A stretch of 64,000 bases of DNA, from positions 322,790,297 to 322,854,296 of the forward strand of contig CM066040.1 of assembly GCA_033557465.1 (NCBI GenBank), in the 5' to 3' direction. Within the stretch, counting starts at the first letter, position 1; every line of letters begins with the position of its first letter. Shown here piece by piece: positions 54,635 to 64,000 of this stretch. This stretch comes from Ichthyophis bannanicus. Its lineage: Eukaryota > Chordata > Amphibia > Gymnophiona > Ichthyophiidae. Position numbers and translations under genes: made by a program. Below the pieces are notes generated by a model. The model saw only the letters and a program-made list of their open reading frames with translations, ran no database searches and was not told the DNA's origin.

Positions 54635-55674
54635 GGCGTAGAGGTTATTCCTCATCAGTCATAGCCACTCTGTTGAAAGCCAGGAGGCAGTCTATGTCCT
54701 TAGCTTATATTCGCATTTGGCGTATCTTTGAACGCTGATGCAAAGAGCGGGGCCTGCGGCCGGGCAATGCTCTAGTACCAGAGGTCTTGTCGTTTCTGCA
54801 GGAAGGGCTGCATAAGGGGTTAGCCCTCAGTACTCTCAAGGTTCAGTTGGCGGCTCTGGCGTGTTTTCAAGGTAAGATACAGGGAGTTCTCCTGTCTGGT
54901 CATCCGGATATTCTGCGATTCTTGAAAGTAGTGAAGAACATGCGTCTTCCGATTCAGGCAGTGGTTCCGGCCTGGGATCTGAATTTAGTGTTCGAAGCTT
55001 TGGCGAGACCTCCCTTTGAACCAGCAAGGGGGGTATCGCTCAAGGAGCTATCATTAAAAACCGTTTTCTTGGTGGCTTTGTGTTTGGCGAGAAGAATTTC
55101 GGATCTCCTAGCACTTTCGTGTAGAGAGCCGTATCTTCAGTTTTCTGAGGAGAAAGTAATGTTGCGGCCGGTTCCCTCTTTTCTCCCAAAGGTAGTATCT
55201 CAGTTTCATGTGAATCAGACTATTTTGCTTCCAACCTTTTGGGGCCAGGGGGGAATGCCCATAGATGGAGTTCTGAATAAGTTGGATTTAGGTAAAGTGC
55301 TCAGAAGGTACCTTAGGAGGACGAAGTCTTTTCGAAGAATGGACAGGCTGTTTGTGCTGTTTGGGGGGCCTCGGAAAGGAGAAGCGGCTTCCAAGGCCTC
55401 AATTGCTAGATGGGTAAAGCACGCTATAGCAGCGCCGTATCAGGCAAGTGGAAAAACGCCTCCAGAGGGGCTCCGTGGTCATTCGACTCATAGCCAGGTG
55501 GCGTCTTGGGCCGAGTTTGCTTTGATTCCGCCTGTGGATATATGCCGGGCGGCTACTTGGTCATCTCCTCACACGTTTGCAAAGCATTATAGATTGGATG
55601 TTCAAGCCAGGGGAGACACAAATTTGGGGGCTTCGGCCATCATAGCTGGCCTAGTGGGTCCCTCCTGGGGTTAG
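54592..55674 (+). pseudogene. E4 tyrosine recombinase, H-x-x-R lost
   Basis: About 360 codons with one TGA at 54736-54738 (IFER-stop-CKERG). Catalytic residues: Arg I kept (LARRISDL), Tyr kept (FAKHYR), but the second Arg of H-x-x-R is His (HSTH, codon 55489-55491, CGT to CAT being the simplest path). The N-terminal start lies in the overlap with pol and is uncertain. Confidence 0.88.
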
Positions 55675-55692
55675 GTACTGCTTTGGTACTTC

Positions 55693-55789
55693 TCTAATGT
55701 TCCTGGACTGGCCCGGAGAGACAAAGAGGAAGAAGAAATTAGACCTTACCTGCTAATTGTCTTTCCTTGAGATCTCTCCAGGCCAGTCC
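55693..55789 (+). repeat. E4 internal complementary region
   Basis: TAATGTTCCTGGACTGGCCC through AGAGGAAGAAG is the inverse of the left terminus. AAATTAGACCTTACCTGC through TCTCCAGGCCAGTCC is the inverse of the right terminus. Confidence 0.9.
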
Positions 55790-56117
55790 AGTCCAGGACC
55801 CACCCAAGACATTTGCAGATGGTTGGTGTTTGGCAGGGGACTCGGGTACTTTCATGGTCCATGTTTTACCGGACTTAGGGCTTGTAAGTTACCGAGCAGG
55901 AGATTGAGAGGGTGTTATTGTTGGTCTTCCGCTCAGGGAGCCTGGGTTGATGTGGCTTATGGGGCTTCCTTGTTTGAGAACGAGGATCATTTTACTGTGA
56001 ATTTTAAAAAAGAAAAGAAAAAGAGAACAGGAGGAGCTGTTAACTGTTTAGGCTCTGAATATTCATTTGAGGGATTAGAGTGTTAGTTTTGTTTTTCAAG
56101 GAATAGGTTATGTTCTT

Positions 56118-56275
56118 AGACTGAGGTTCTGCCAGTAGGGGGAGCCAGATAGCATGTCAGCAAAACTTCAGATTTCAGTCCTCAGCTGCTGGAGAAGGTT
56201 GACAACCCTAATGTTCCTGGACTGGCCCGGAGAGATCTCAAGGAAAGACAATTAGCAGGTAAGGTCTAATTTCTT
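56118..56275 (+). repeat. E4 right inverted terminal repeat
   Basis: Inverse of 51490-51620 plus an outer extension with GCAGGTAAGGTCTAATTT; the donor-like CAGGTAAGG is at 56256-56264. Confidence 0.88.
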
Positions 56276-56569
56276 CATTTATTGCTGTATTTTTTTGATG
56301 ATACACTTTGACATAGCTTGATGTGAACCACCTAGAGTTGGACTTGTGTTGAGGAAGGCCATAACTAAGTATTGTAAAACATAACAATGTAATAGTATAG
56401 TTGTTACTTTTAACAACTGTATTTTCATTCAAACATGAGAATTCAAGTAGTAACTTTTTAGAAACAAGTGGTCTGTGTTTGTCAGTATATCTATGTGTAT
56501 CGTGTAGGTGTTGTCACTCACCCTGAACTGTGGTGAGTTAGTGAGTAATACAATACAATAAAATAATAG

Positions 56570-57345
56570 TACAGTATAAGAATATTTACTAATCTAACCG
56601 ACATGGATTTAGCCAAGTCTTGTCTTGTCTCACTAATTTTGTTGTTTTTTTTTTTGAAGGCATGAATAAACAGGCAGATATACTGTATCAACTGGCTCAC
56701 CTTTATCCGGATTTTCAGAAAGCCTTTGACAACGTCTCTTAAGAGACTTTTCAGGAAATTTAAAAAAAAAAAAAAGTAATGGGATAACAGGCAGTGTACT
56801 ATTGTGGATTGGGAACTGGTTAAAAGATAGAAAACAGAGCAGGGCTAAATGGCCAATTTTCTCAAAGAAGAAAGGGAATAGTGGACTACCCCAAGGATCT
56901 GTGCTAGGCCTGCTGCTTTTTAACATATTTATAAATGACTTGGAAATGTGAAGAAATGTGTAAATGTGGATCGGGGTTTTTTTTGCTTTATCAAGGAGTG
57001 GAAAAAAATAAGGGATATGCAATGAAGCTGCAGTGTAGAATACTTAAGACTTACTGGAGAAAATATTTTTTCACTCGGTACGTAATCAAACTCTGGAATT
57101 CGTTATCGGAGGATGTAGTAAAAATTGTTAGTGTAGCTGTGTTTAAAAGATAAGTTTTTGGAAAAGTCCATGGACTGTTATTGAAGGGGACTGGGGAGGT
57201 CTGCTGCTTGTCCCTGGGGTGAGCAGTATGGGATCTTTCCTTTGGGAATCTGATGGGTACTTTTGATCTGGATTGGTCACTGTTGGAAACAGGATACAGG
57301 GCTTAATGGACCTTTGGTCTGACCCACTATGGCATTTCTTATGTT
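56570..57345 (+). mobile_element. CR1 LINE 3' end
   Basis: RT pieces: NRHGFSQVLSCLTNFV, FQKAFDNVS and NSGLPQGSVLGLLLFNIFIN-D at about 56880-56940. The C-terminal frame (56935-57153) reads GYAMKLQCRILKTYWRKYFF and KLWNSLSEDVVK. The 3' UTR has CTGTTGGAAACAGGATACAG and GTCTGACCCACTATGGCATT. Related to the antisense CR1 at 14.6 kb. Confidence 0.8.
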
Positions 57346-57894
57346 CTTAACCCTAAGATCCTGCATATTTATACATGTTTCCTTTAGTATTTTCAAAACA
57401 GCAGTAATTCTAATGTTACTATTTCATTTGGGCAACCAAGTCTTGTGTTTCTTTGTTGCACTGTTTTTTTTTTTATTTTGCACATATGACATTAAAATAT
57501 TACCCATTGAGTTTGCTTGTGACCTGCTGCCTTGCTAAGTTTTTTCCCTTCTATAGTTTCTTCAGTAGATGGATTTGAAACTTACTCCTTGAAACTGCAG
57601 GAATAGTTTTTGCTGCTCACTTGTTTTTCTTTTCACATTTTCTGTTTTTTGTTTTCTCCCCTTTCCTATGGATTTATAGAAAAGTGACTCCCTAACAAGA
57701 TAAACTCCATCCCCTCAAAGTATTCTCTTCATTGACTATCTTGTCTTTGCATTTTTACAGAGAGGCAAGGGTTTGACTTTGTATGTTTGTACATCACCTG
57801 CAAGGGCCAATTGATAAGAGATTTATAAAATACAAGGTTACTATTCATGAAAATATCTCTGAGAGAAGTTCATTTTGTTAAAAATGTTTTAATA
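57346..57894. other. No recognisable feature
   Basis: AT-rich; nothing identified. Confidence 0.3.
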
Positions 57895-58180
57895 ACCTTA
57901 GATTTTAGAGCTAGGAATGCTCCCCGACGTAGCTGAGTGTTCCTAGCTACATCAGGGAATATGTTTAGTCATTGGCCGCAGAAAAACCTCTCCTTATTTT
58001 TGATAAAAGCTTTCAGAACTTTAACTTTGTCAGCCACTAACACAAATGTCTCTAATAAAGGACCCCTTTTAACTATAGCATCGAAGGAATCCTCAAGAAA
58101 TTTGGTAAGATCACGATTGACATTAATAGATAAAACATCAACCCCTTCCTCTCCCCATCCTTTTGACATTTAACAGATGG
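57895..58180 (-). mobile_element. L1-type ORF1 fragment
   Basis: Minus strand: DVLSINVNRDLTKFLEDSFD and LVADKVKVLKAFI, followed by IPDVARNTQLRRGAFLALKSK split at the final K: the same RNA-binding block as at 1-240 and 59.8-60.1 kb. Truncated on both sides. Confidence 0.65.
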
Positions 58181-58727
58181 CTAATAAAAACATTTCTGGT
58201 TCACTCTTTTTTTTTTTTTTTTCCCCGGGATTTAACAGTGCCTCCCCAAAGTATTTATCAAGGAGAATTTCAGCATACAGTAGAGATGTCATAGGAAAAC
58301 TTAAGAACCAAGGGAGTTGGAGGCGTCCTTTTATTTACGCTATCCCTGTAAATGTTTCTTTGACTCTTCTTATTTGGAGAGGTTTTTGTTGGAACATAAG
58401 TAGTGGAGGTGGATGCCCTTATTTTGAGTGCCTGCTAAGTATTTGAAATTAGGTTTTCCTCTTGACCTCCTAAAGTTTCAGTACTGTTTAAGTACTCTTA
58501 CTATGCTGTTCTTTCTTTTTCTTCTCGTCTTCCCATAATGTGGACTGCATGATTGTATATGTTTGCCATTTATTGGCTTTGCTATTTGTTGTATGGTTAT
58601 TATTGATTTGATTTGTATAAATCATATAAACCTTAAAGATTTTTTTAATAACACTTTAAAATTTAATTTAAATTTTAAAAAATCAACTTTAAACATTTTT
58701 TAAATCACTGAATTTTCTGTCTATGTA
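58181..58727. other. Possible L1 3' remnant
   Basis: A T-run at 58208-58222 and AT-rich sequence. It may be a LINE 3' part; not resolved. Confidence 0.25.
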
Positions 58728-59439
58728 CAGTTGTGGTCAACATTATTGATACCCTTGCATTTTAGGTATGTTGTGTACAATAATTTGAGAAATAATTGGA
58801 AATATGTCATACTATTATAATGTTCAAAGGTATACAACAAAAAAAAAAGATGTCCGAGTAACTTAGATATAGTAATTTCTGAGAAAAAAAACAAAATATG
58901 ACCTGGACAGGTTTAATGGCACCCTTCATTAATATTTGGTTGCACAACCCTTGGCAGTGATGGCAGCCTCCAAATGTTTCTTGTAGCTGTCTAAGTTTCT
59001 TACATCTGTCTGCTCAGTTTCTCCCTCTTTTCAACTGATTTGCTCCTGCTCATGAATGTTTCCAGGATTTCTTTTACCAATGGCAGATTTCAGCTCTTTC
59101 CAAAGGTTCTCAATTGGATTGAGATCAGGACTTGTTACCGGTCAGTTTAAAACAGTCCATTTGTTCCTTTTTAACCATTCTTTTGTATTTTTGGATGTAT
59201 GTTTTGGGTCATTGTCCTGCTGGAGGACCCAGACCTAGCTTTCTGACACCAGGAAGCACATTTTGCTTCTGAATTCCGTGGTAGTCCTCTGACTTCATGA
59301 TTCATTTAATACATTCCAGGCCTCTAGTTCCTGAGGCAGCAAAACAGCCTCACAACATTATGGAACCTCCACCATATTTGACTGTAGGAAGAGTGTTTGA
59401 GGTTTTTCCCCCCCCCCCCTTTATAAACTTCATTTCTTT

Positions 59440-61040
59440 TTTTTTTTTTAATTTAACATTTTATTAAATTTTTCATACATTCAACAAATGAAAAATGCAT
59501 TCAGAAATCTCTGGCAAACAGGAAACAAAAGAAAAATTCCATAATAGAAATTAGGAAATAATCCATAGCCATACTTAAGCCCACTAAATTTTAAAATGAG
59601 GGGAGGTACCAGCAAACAATTTCACCAAAAAGAAAACCAGATAATTACATAGTAGTGAGAGACCTATGCGTCAGCCGGATGGGATTCAACAAGAACCACA
59701 GATTCTTCCCTAGCAGATAGGAACTCCAGTAGTTGACTGGGTTCAAAAAACAAATAGTTTTTTCCTTTTATAGGTAACATGACATTTAGCTGGAAATTTC
59801 AACAAAAAAGACCCACCTAGGGAAAGGATACTGGGTTTGAGCCTCAGGAATTCCTTCCTCCTTAGCTGGGTATCCCTAGCAAGATCGGGGAAAATACATA
59901 CATATGAACCCAGAAATTGCAAACTGAAATTCCTAAAGTATGACCTTAAAATTAAAGATTTATCTGACTCCAGAGCCAGCGTAACCAGGAGAGTGGAACG
60001 AGATGTAACTAGCTCCAAGGAACTTTCTAAAAACCCCGTAAGGTCTCCAGGCACATCAGAGGCCTCACCCGGCCCCCCCCCCCCCCGGCCCATCACAAGA
60101 TATTCACCCTGGTCATCGGCGGTAGGTGCTCCTCGGAGATCTTCAAGACCTCACGGAAGTACCTATGGACCATCTCCATTGGAGAACACACTGGAGACCT
60201 AGGAAAATTAATCAGTCGCAAATTGTTCTTCCGGACTTGATTCTCCAAATATTCCAATCTTCTAGAGGACACATTCCTATCTTTTAATATGGGCACCATG
60301 CAGCTCCTGGAACTGTTCAAGATTCCTTTCCATCTGTACCAACTTCTCCGGTTGCTCCTGCTGAACTCTGGAACTTTCTTGAAATTGAGCATGAAGAAAG
60401 AGTTTCAGAACTTACTAACAACGAAATCGAACCCAGAGAAGAATTCAACATGGCAATTGCGTCCCATAGCACCTCTAACGTAATCTCCAAAGGCTTCACC
60501 AAACCACCAGCTCCTCCAGATGGTTGCAAAAGATTGCCTGCCTGACTGGGACAGGCTGTCCCCCAAAGGAGACAGTACCTGCGAGCGAACTCTTCCCCCA
60601 GACGGCAAAGACGGAAGTGCACCAGATGCTCCGGGACCCTCCAGCCTCCCCCGTAGCGGCGTGCTAGCTTGCAACCCGCTGGTAAGCACTGCCGAGGCCT
60701 CCGAAACACTTCCGGGGCATGGCGGGGGGGCCCGTTGCTCAGGGGAAAGCAAAACCCCTGACGTGCTCGAGTCCAAAACAGATGCCGGACCCGCCGAAGA
60801 TGCTGTTCCAGCCACGGGGATTCCCAAGCCGAACATTTGGAGCGTTCTCTGTCCAGCCACGATATTTGGAGCCTCAGTCGAGGGCAAGGAGACTTGCTTG
60901 AGCTTCCTATGCCCCATTTCCACCTCAGAAAGCGTAAGTCAGCAAAGTCCAGAGTGCTCCAGAGACAGCGGTTTCACTCGTGGCTAATCACCACCACCAT
61001 CTTGCCTCCCTCCTGCTGAGAATTCTTACAGAGCAGGATC
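59440..61040 (-). mobile_element. Complete L1-type ORF1-only element with 15-bp duplication
   Basis: A 1.6-kb minus-strand insertion in the Tc1 element. The perfect duplication AAACTTCATTTCTTT lies at 59425-59439 and 61041-61055. On the minus strand there is a short 5' leader (GGAGGGAGGCAAGATGG), ORF1, a 3' UTR of about 220 bases and a poly-A seen as the T-run at 59440-59450. No ORF2 is present. Confidence 0.85.
59663..60917 (-). pseudogene. L1-type ORF1, frameshifted
   Basis: From ATG 60917: about 170 codons of low-complexity N-terminus. Then a coiled-coil/RRM-like part, RRLEYLENQVRKNNLRLINF and FREVLKISEEHLPPM (60290-60100), and the C-terminal block DLTGFLESSLELV and VCIFPDLARDTQLRRKEF (60060-59840), followed by FLLKFPAKC and, after a frame change, FEPSQLLEFL, ending TAG at 59663. 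A 16-base C-run at about 60070 disturbs the frame. RNA chaperone of the L1 RNP. Confidence 0.78.
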
Positions 61041-61761
61041 AAACTTCATTTCTTTGCCTGTAAACGTTTTGCTGGTCTGCATTGCCAAAGAGCTCAAGTT
61101 TGGTTTCATCTGTCCACAGAACACTTTATCAGAAGGATTGTGGTTTTCCCAAAAGTTCGTTCTAACCTTCAAAGATTATTTGGGTTAATTTTCCTCTTCC
61201 CACCATGTCCTGGGAGGCTCTTACCAGTTCTATGAGCAGAAAACCTCTTAATAACATTGTGAACTGTAGACATAGGAATCCCAAGTCTTTGGAGATGGCC
61301 TTGTACCTTTTTGAAGTTTGATGTTTGGTGGTAATGGCTTTTCTGATGATCTCAGGCAGCCCTCTGGTCTTCACCATCATGAAAGTAGAACAGGGAATGA
61401 ATGCGGCCATTTTAAACATAAGAGCCATTATTCATTGGTTGATTCAAGTCATGTGAGTACTGACAATCATAGGTGCGTCTAATTTTACTGCAGTGGGAAT
61501 GTGGTGGTTCTGTTCAAACTGATTGAATTGTTTATAAGGATGCCAATAATCATGTCCTGGAAATGTCCTGTGTTTTTATACGATTTCCTTTTTTAATTGG
61601 TCTGGTTTTATTAGATTTTTTTTTTTGTGTCAATTATGTGTGCATATATAGTCCAAAGGCATTTCACTGGCCACTTTTTTGTTTTTAGGAGATATTGGAC
61701 AAAAAGGGTTGAACTGTAAGGGTGCTAATAATGTTACCACAAATATATGTGTGCTATCTAA

Positions 61762-62215
61762 ATGTAGAAACATAGGCTGTATGGTCTTTATCTGCTGTCG
61801 TTTTCTATCTAGTCTGTCGATCCATATCAACTAATAAGCTCTATAAGCTTTCTCAGAGATGCTTTGTGCCTTCTTGAATTCAGGCACAAGTTGTCATTTC
61901 CACCAGCTCCACTGGGAAGCTGAGCCATGCATTTATCACCTTTTTTCCATAAAGAAATTGCTGTTTTTAGTAGCTGTCCTCTAGACAGACTGCATTTATT
62001 ATCCTTTTGAAGGTACTGTCTCCAGAAATGTACTCCAAATGGGGGATTACCAGAGACTTTTACAGAAACTCCTATTACTACCTTTTTCCTGCTTTTCTTT
62101 CCTCTCCCTATATACCCAAGAATCCTTCTAACTTTTGCCATCACCTTTTCTCCCTGTTTGCAGGTACAGTCACCCCAGGTCCTACTCTTCTTTCTTGAAC
62201 TGAAGGACATTACCT
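61762..62215 (-). repeat. CR1-like 3' region, low confidence
   Basis: ATAGAAAACGACAGCAGAT and AGACCATACAGCC (minus strand) recall CR1-type 3' ends. The sequence to about 62215 holds no domain I recognise. Confidence 0.35.
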
Positions 62216-62379
62216 TGTAAACTGTACCAGTTCCTTGAGGTTTTCCAGCCAGTAAATCTTAACTGTTAAATTTATTCTTCAAGCATTGCTGGATTCCTTC
62301 TCATATTATCCATACCTTTCAGGGTGTCTACTTGTTGCAGATTTTGGCATCATCCATATTCGGGAAAGGAAGAAGATCT

Positions 62380-63238
62380 GAGTTGGAATTGCAGGACTCA
62401 GAAGTGCTGGGAAGGGACTCGTGGAAAGTGACACTGAAAAAGCGAAATTGCTAAACAAATACTTCTGCTCTGTTTTTACTAAAGAAGATCCTGGAGATGG
62501 ACCAGCTGTGACTCCCAAATATAAAAATGGGAATGAAGTAGATACCACACCATTCACAGAAGATGAGGTGTTAGAACAACTTGCTAAACAAAGTGGACAA
62601 AGCCATGGGACCGGATGGGATACATCCCAGGTTACTGAAAGAGCTCAGAGGTTCTTGCAGGACCATTAAAGAATGTCTTCAACAGATCCTTTGAAACAGG
62701 AGAGGTTCCTCAGATCTGGAGAATGGCTGATGTCGTACCTCTACACAAAAGTGGTGACAGGGAAGAAGTGTCAAACTACAGGCCCGCGAGAGCCTTACCT
62801 CGGTGGCAGGAAAAGTAATGGAGGTGCTCCTGAAAGAGCGAATAGTGAACTTTCTCAAAACCAACAGGTTGCAAGATATGAGTCAACATGGTTTTACCGA
62901 AGGACAGTCTTGCCAAACAATTCTGATTGAGTTCTTTGAGTGGGTGACCAAGGAACTAGATCAGGGGCATGCAATGGATGTCATCTACCTGAATTTCAGC
63001 AAAGCCTTTGATACTGTTCCTCAGAAGGCTTGTCAGTAAACTCAGTAGCTTGGGGATGGGTCCCAAGATGGTAAACTGGATTCAAAATTTGGTTGACTGA
63101 CAGACAACAGAAGGTGATGGTACATGGAGCTCGGATGAGAGGAAGGTGATTAGCGGAGTGCCCCAGGTTTCGGTCCTGGGCCCGGCACTGTTCAATGTAT
63201 TTGTGAGTGATATTGCTGAAGGACTGAATGGAAAAGTC
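62380..63238 (+). mobile_element. CR1 LINE RT, cut by E5
   Basis: Colinear pieces in shifting frames: LLNKYFCSVFTKEDPGD, VVPLHKSGDREEVSNYRP, KVMEVLLKERIVNFLK, SQHGFTEGQSCQTILIEFFE, YLNFSKAFDTVP and LGPALFNVFVSDIAEGL. It stops at GLNGKV (63238), where the terminal repeat of E5 begins. Confidence 0.82.
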
Positions 63239-64000
63239 AGTCTTCCTTATCGTCACTCCAGTCCAGTCCCTTTACTTCAGGGTTACGCACCCTTCCAGCA
63301 GCTTGGAGGCTGAGCCCAACCTTTTTGGGATGGAGCGGTATATATACCACTGGTGCCACCCACCAACTCCAGTAAGCCTCCAAGCAGCTGGAGGGTTCCG
63401 TAAGCCTAGGGCTTACTGGAGTCCTACCTTCTCCTAAATTTTACTAATTTGGCTATTTTAATTGGTAGATTCTTTGTTTTATTTTTATTTCATTAGCCAT
63501 CTTGCTTACCTTTTTATTTTCTCTTCTATTTCCTGCCGTTTCTTTCTACCCCCCCCCCCCCCCCCCCCTCGGCCCGGGCCGAGGATCGGAGGTGGTACCG
63601 CTTTGCCTGTAGCAGCGAGCAGGGGGGTCAGGAGCCTCTCGCTGCCGGTTCGGCCTGCTCCCCTTCAGTCCTCCAGAAGACCTGCGACCTCGCGCCGAAG
63701 TCCCCCCGGTGGCTGAGCGCTGGAGGCAACACAAAGCGGGAGAGAGAGAGGTTTCAGCCTCGCAGGTTTGATCGCTCTTCCCCCCCGGGACAGCAGAGTG
63801 CAGGGGCGAGCTCCGGAGACGCGAACGCAGCGCCGGTAGACAGACGGTGTTCCTGGTTGCGCGGGACACGTTTTCCTGTCCTTTCTTCTCCGGCGGAGGG
63901 TCCAGAGCAGTGCTGAGAGCAGTCGCGTTCCTCCATTAAGGGCTCCACGTGGCCGCGGCCTACCACGTGTTGAGCCAACGATCAGGAATCGCGGCCCTGG
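63238..64000 (+). mobile_element. DIRS E5, 5' end (group B), continues past the window
   Basis: CACTCCAGTCCAGTCCC and a stem CCTTCCAGCAGCTTGGAGGC against GCCTCCAAGCAGCTGGAGGG match the form of the E3 and E4 left repeats. GCGGTATATATACC is TATA-like. A GC-rich leader follows with a C-run of about 22 at 63548-63569. The gag ATG is not reached or not recognised, and the other end must lie beyond 64000. Confidence 0.7.

Larger units (their letters stand above)
51482..56275 (+). mobile_element. DIRS E4 (group B), internally deleted
   Basis: A 4.8-kb element with terminal repeats (about 51490-51620 and 56118-56275), an ICR at 55693-55789, a gag pseudogene (52200-53560), a pol remnant starting after the RT active site (53686) and YR (54592-55674). 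The RT core is missing; a LINE-like tail (53568-53685) stands in its place. Cannot replicate by itself. Confidence 0.9.
58728..61746 (-). mobile_element. Tc1-like DNA transposon split by an L1-type insert
   Basis: Terminal inverted repeats: CAGTTGTGGTCAACATTATTG at 58728 and AATGTTACCACAAATA at about 61730-61745. TA precedes the left end. The transposase is on the minus strand. The helix-turn-helix half (61430-61060) reads TRGLPEIIRKAITT and SKRYKAISKDLG. The DDE half (59400-58900) holds [32 protein letters not shown] and [11 protein letters not shown] in shifting frames. Inactive. The insert lies at 59440-61040. Confidence 0.88.

Noticed and set aside
63548..63569. C-run as a biological signal (also at 12945, 46308, 59408 and 60070)
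   Set aside because: Homopolymers of this kind are unstable and error-prone in assemblies; I give them no function.
63462..63716. 84-codon frame as the gag of E5
   Set aside because: It has no similarity to E3 or E4 gag and crosses the C-run; more likely leader sequence.

Overview
This window looks like repeat-dense vertebrate nuclear DNA, most probably from an amphibian with a large genome; a caecilian is my best guess from the mixture of DIRS, CR1, L2-like, L1/Tx1-like, RTE and Tc1 elements. I find no intact host protein-coding gene. The only good host-gene signal is a CpG-rich promoter with a splice-donor-like site at about 47.6-48.04 kb. Nearly everything else is transposable elements in various states of decay, many nested in one another.

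The backbone is a set of at least seven tyrosine-recombinase retrotransposons of the DIRS order, called E1-E7 here. Group A is E1 (1205-7359, minus), E2 (15183-21340, plus, almost intact), E6 (34970-36840, minus, truncated) and E7 (28309-28885, plus, 5' fragment); where the start of gag is preserved (E1, E2) it begins MPKPGFKKC. Group B is E3 (40675-46816, minus), E4 (51482-56275, plus, RT deleted) and E5 (63238 to the window end, plus), with different gag and terminal repeats. E1-E4 and E6 show the DIRS hallmark: inverted terminal repeats plus an internal complementary region (ICR) that is the reverse complement of the two outer termini joined together. Genes run gag, then RT-RNase H, then tyrosine recombinase (YR), overlapping or abutting. 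E2 keeps an open 729-codon gag, one frameshift in pol and one nonsense codon in YR.

Layout: 1-0.6 kb, tail of an L1-type ORF1-only element; 1.2-7.36 kb E1; 7.36-8.3 kb RTE LINE; 8.8-9.8 kb L2-like LINE; 10.0-12.1 kb hairpins, a minisatellite and foldbacks; 12.2-12.8 kb a palindromic hAT-like MITE split by a LINE; 14.4 kb a large hairpin; 14.6-21.6 kb an antisense CR1 split by E2; 22-26.2 kb L2-like and L1/Tx1 ORF2 remains, the latter split by an unrecognised 1.5-kb insert; 26.2-27.2 kb an antisense LINE carrying a mariner-like and a hAT-like MITE; 27.2-28.3 kb a Ty3/gypsy relic; 28.9-31 kb and 33.7-34.15 kb two members of an unnamed transposon-like gene family; 31.3-33.2 kb LINE pieces; 35-36.8 kb E6; 36.85-39.66 kb a stack of CR1, L2-like and RTE copies; 40.7-46.8 kb E3; 47.6-48.04 kb CpG-island promoter; 48-51.1 kb sparse, perhaps intronic; 51.5-56.3 kb E4; 56.6-57.3 kb CR1; 58.7-61.7 kb a Tc1-like transposon split by a complete L1-type ORF1-only element with a 15-bp target duplication; 62.4-63.2 kb CR1 RT cut by E5.

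The proteins of a DIRS element work as one system: gag packages RNA, RT-RNase H copies it, the ICR is thought to template closure of the cDNA circle, and YR integrates the circle without a target-site duplication. No copy here is fully coding. Several have lost YR catalytic residues in ways that fit methyl-CpG decay.
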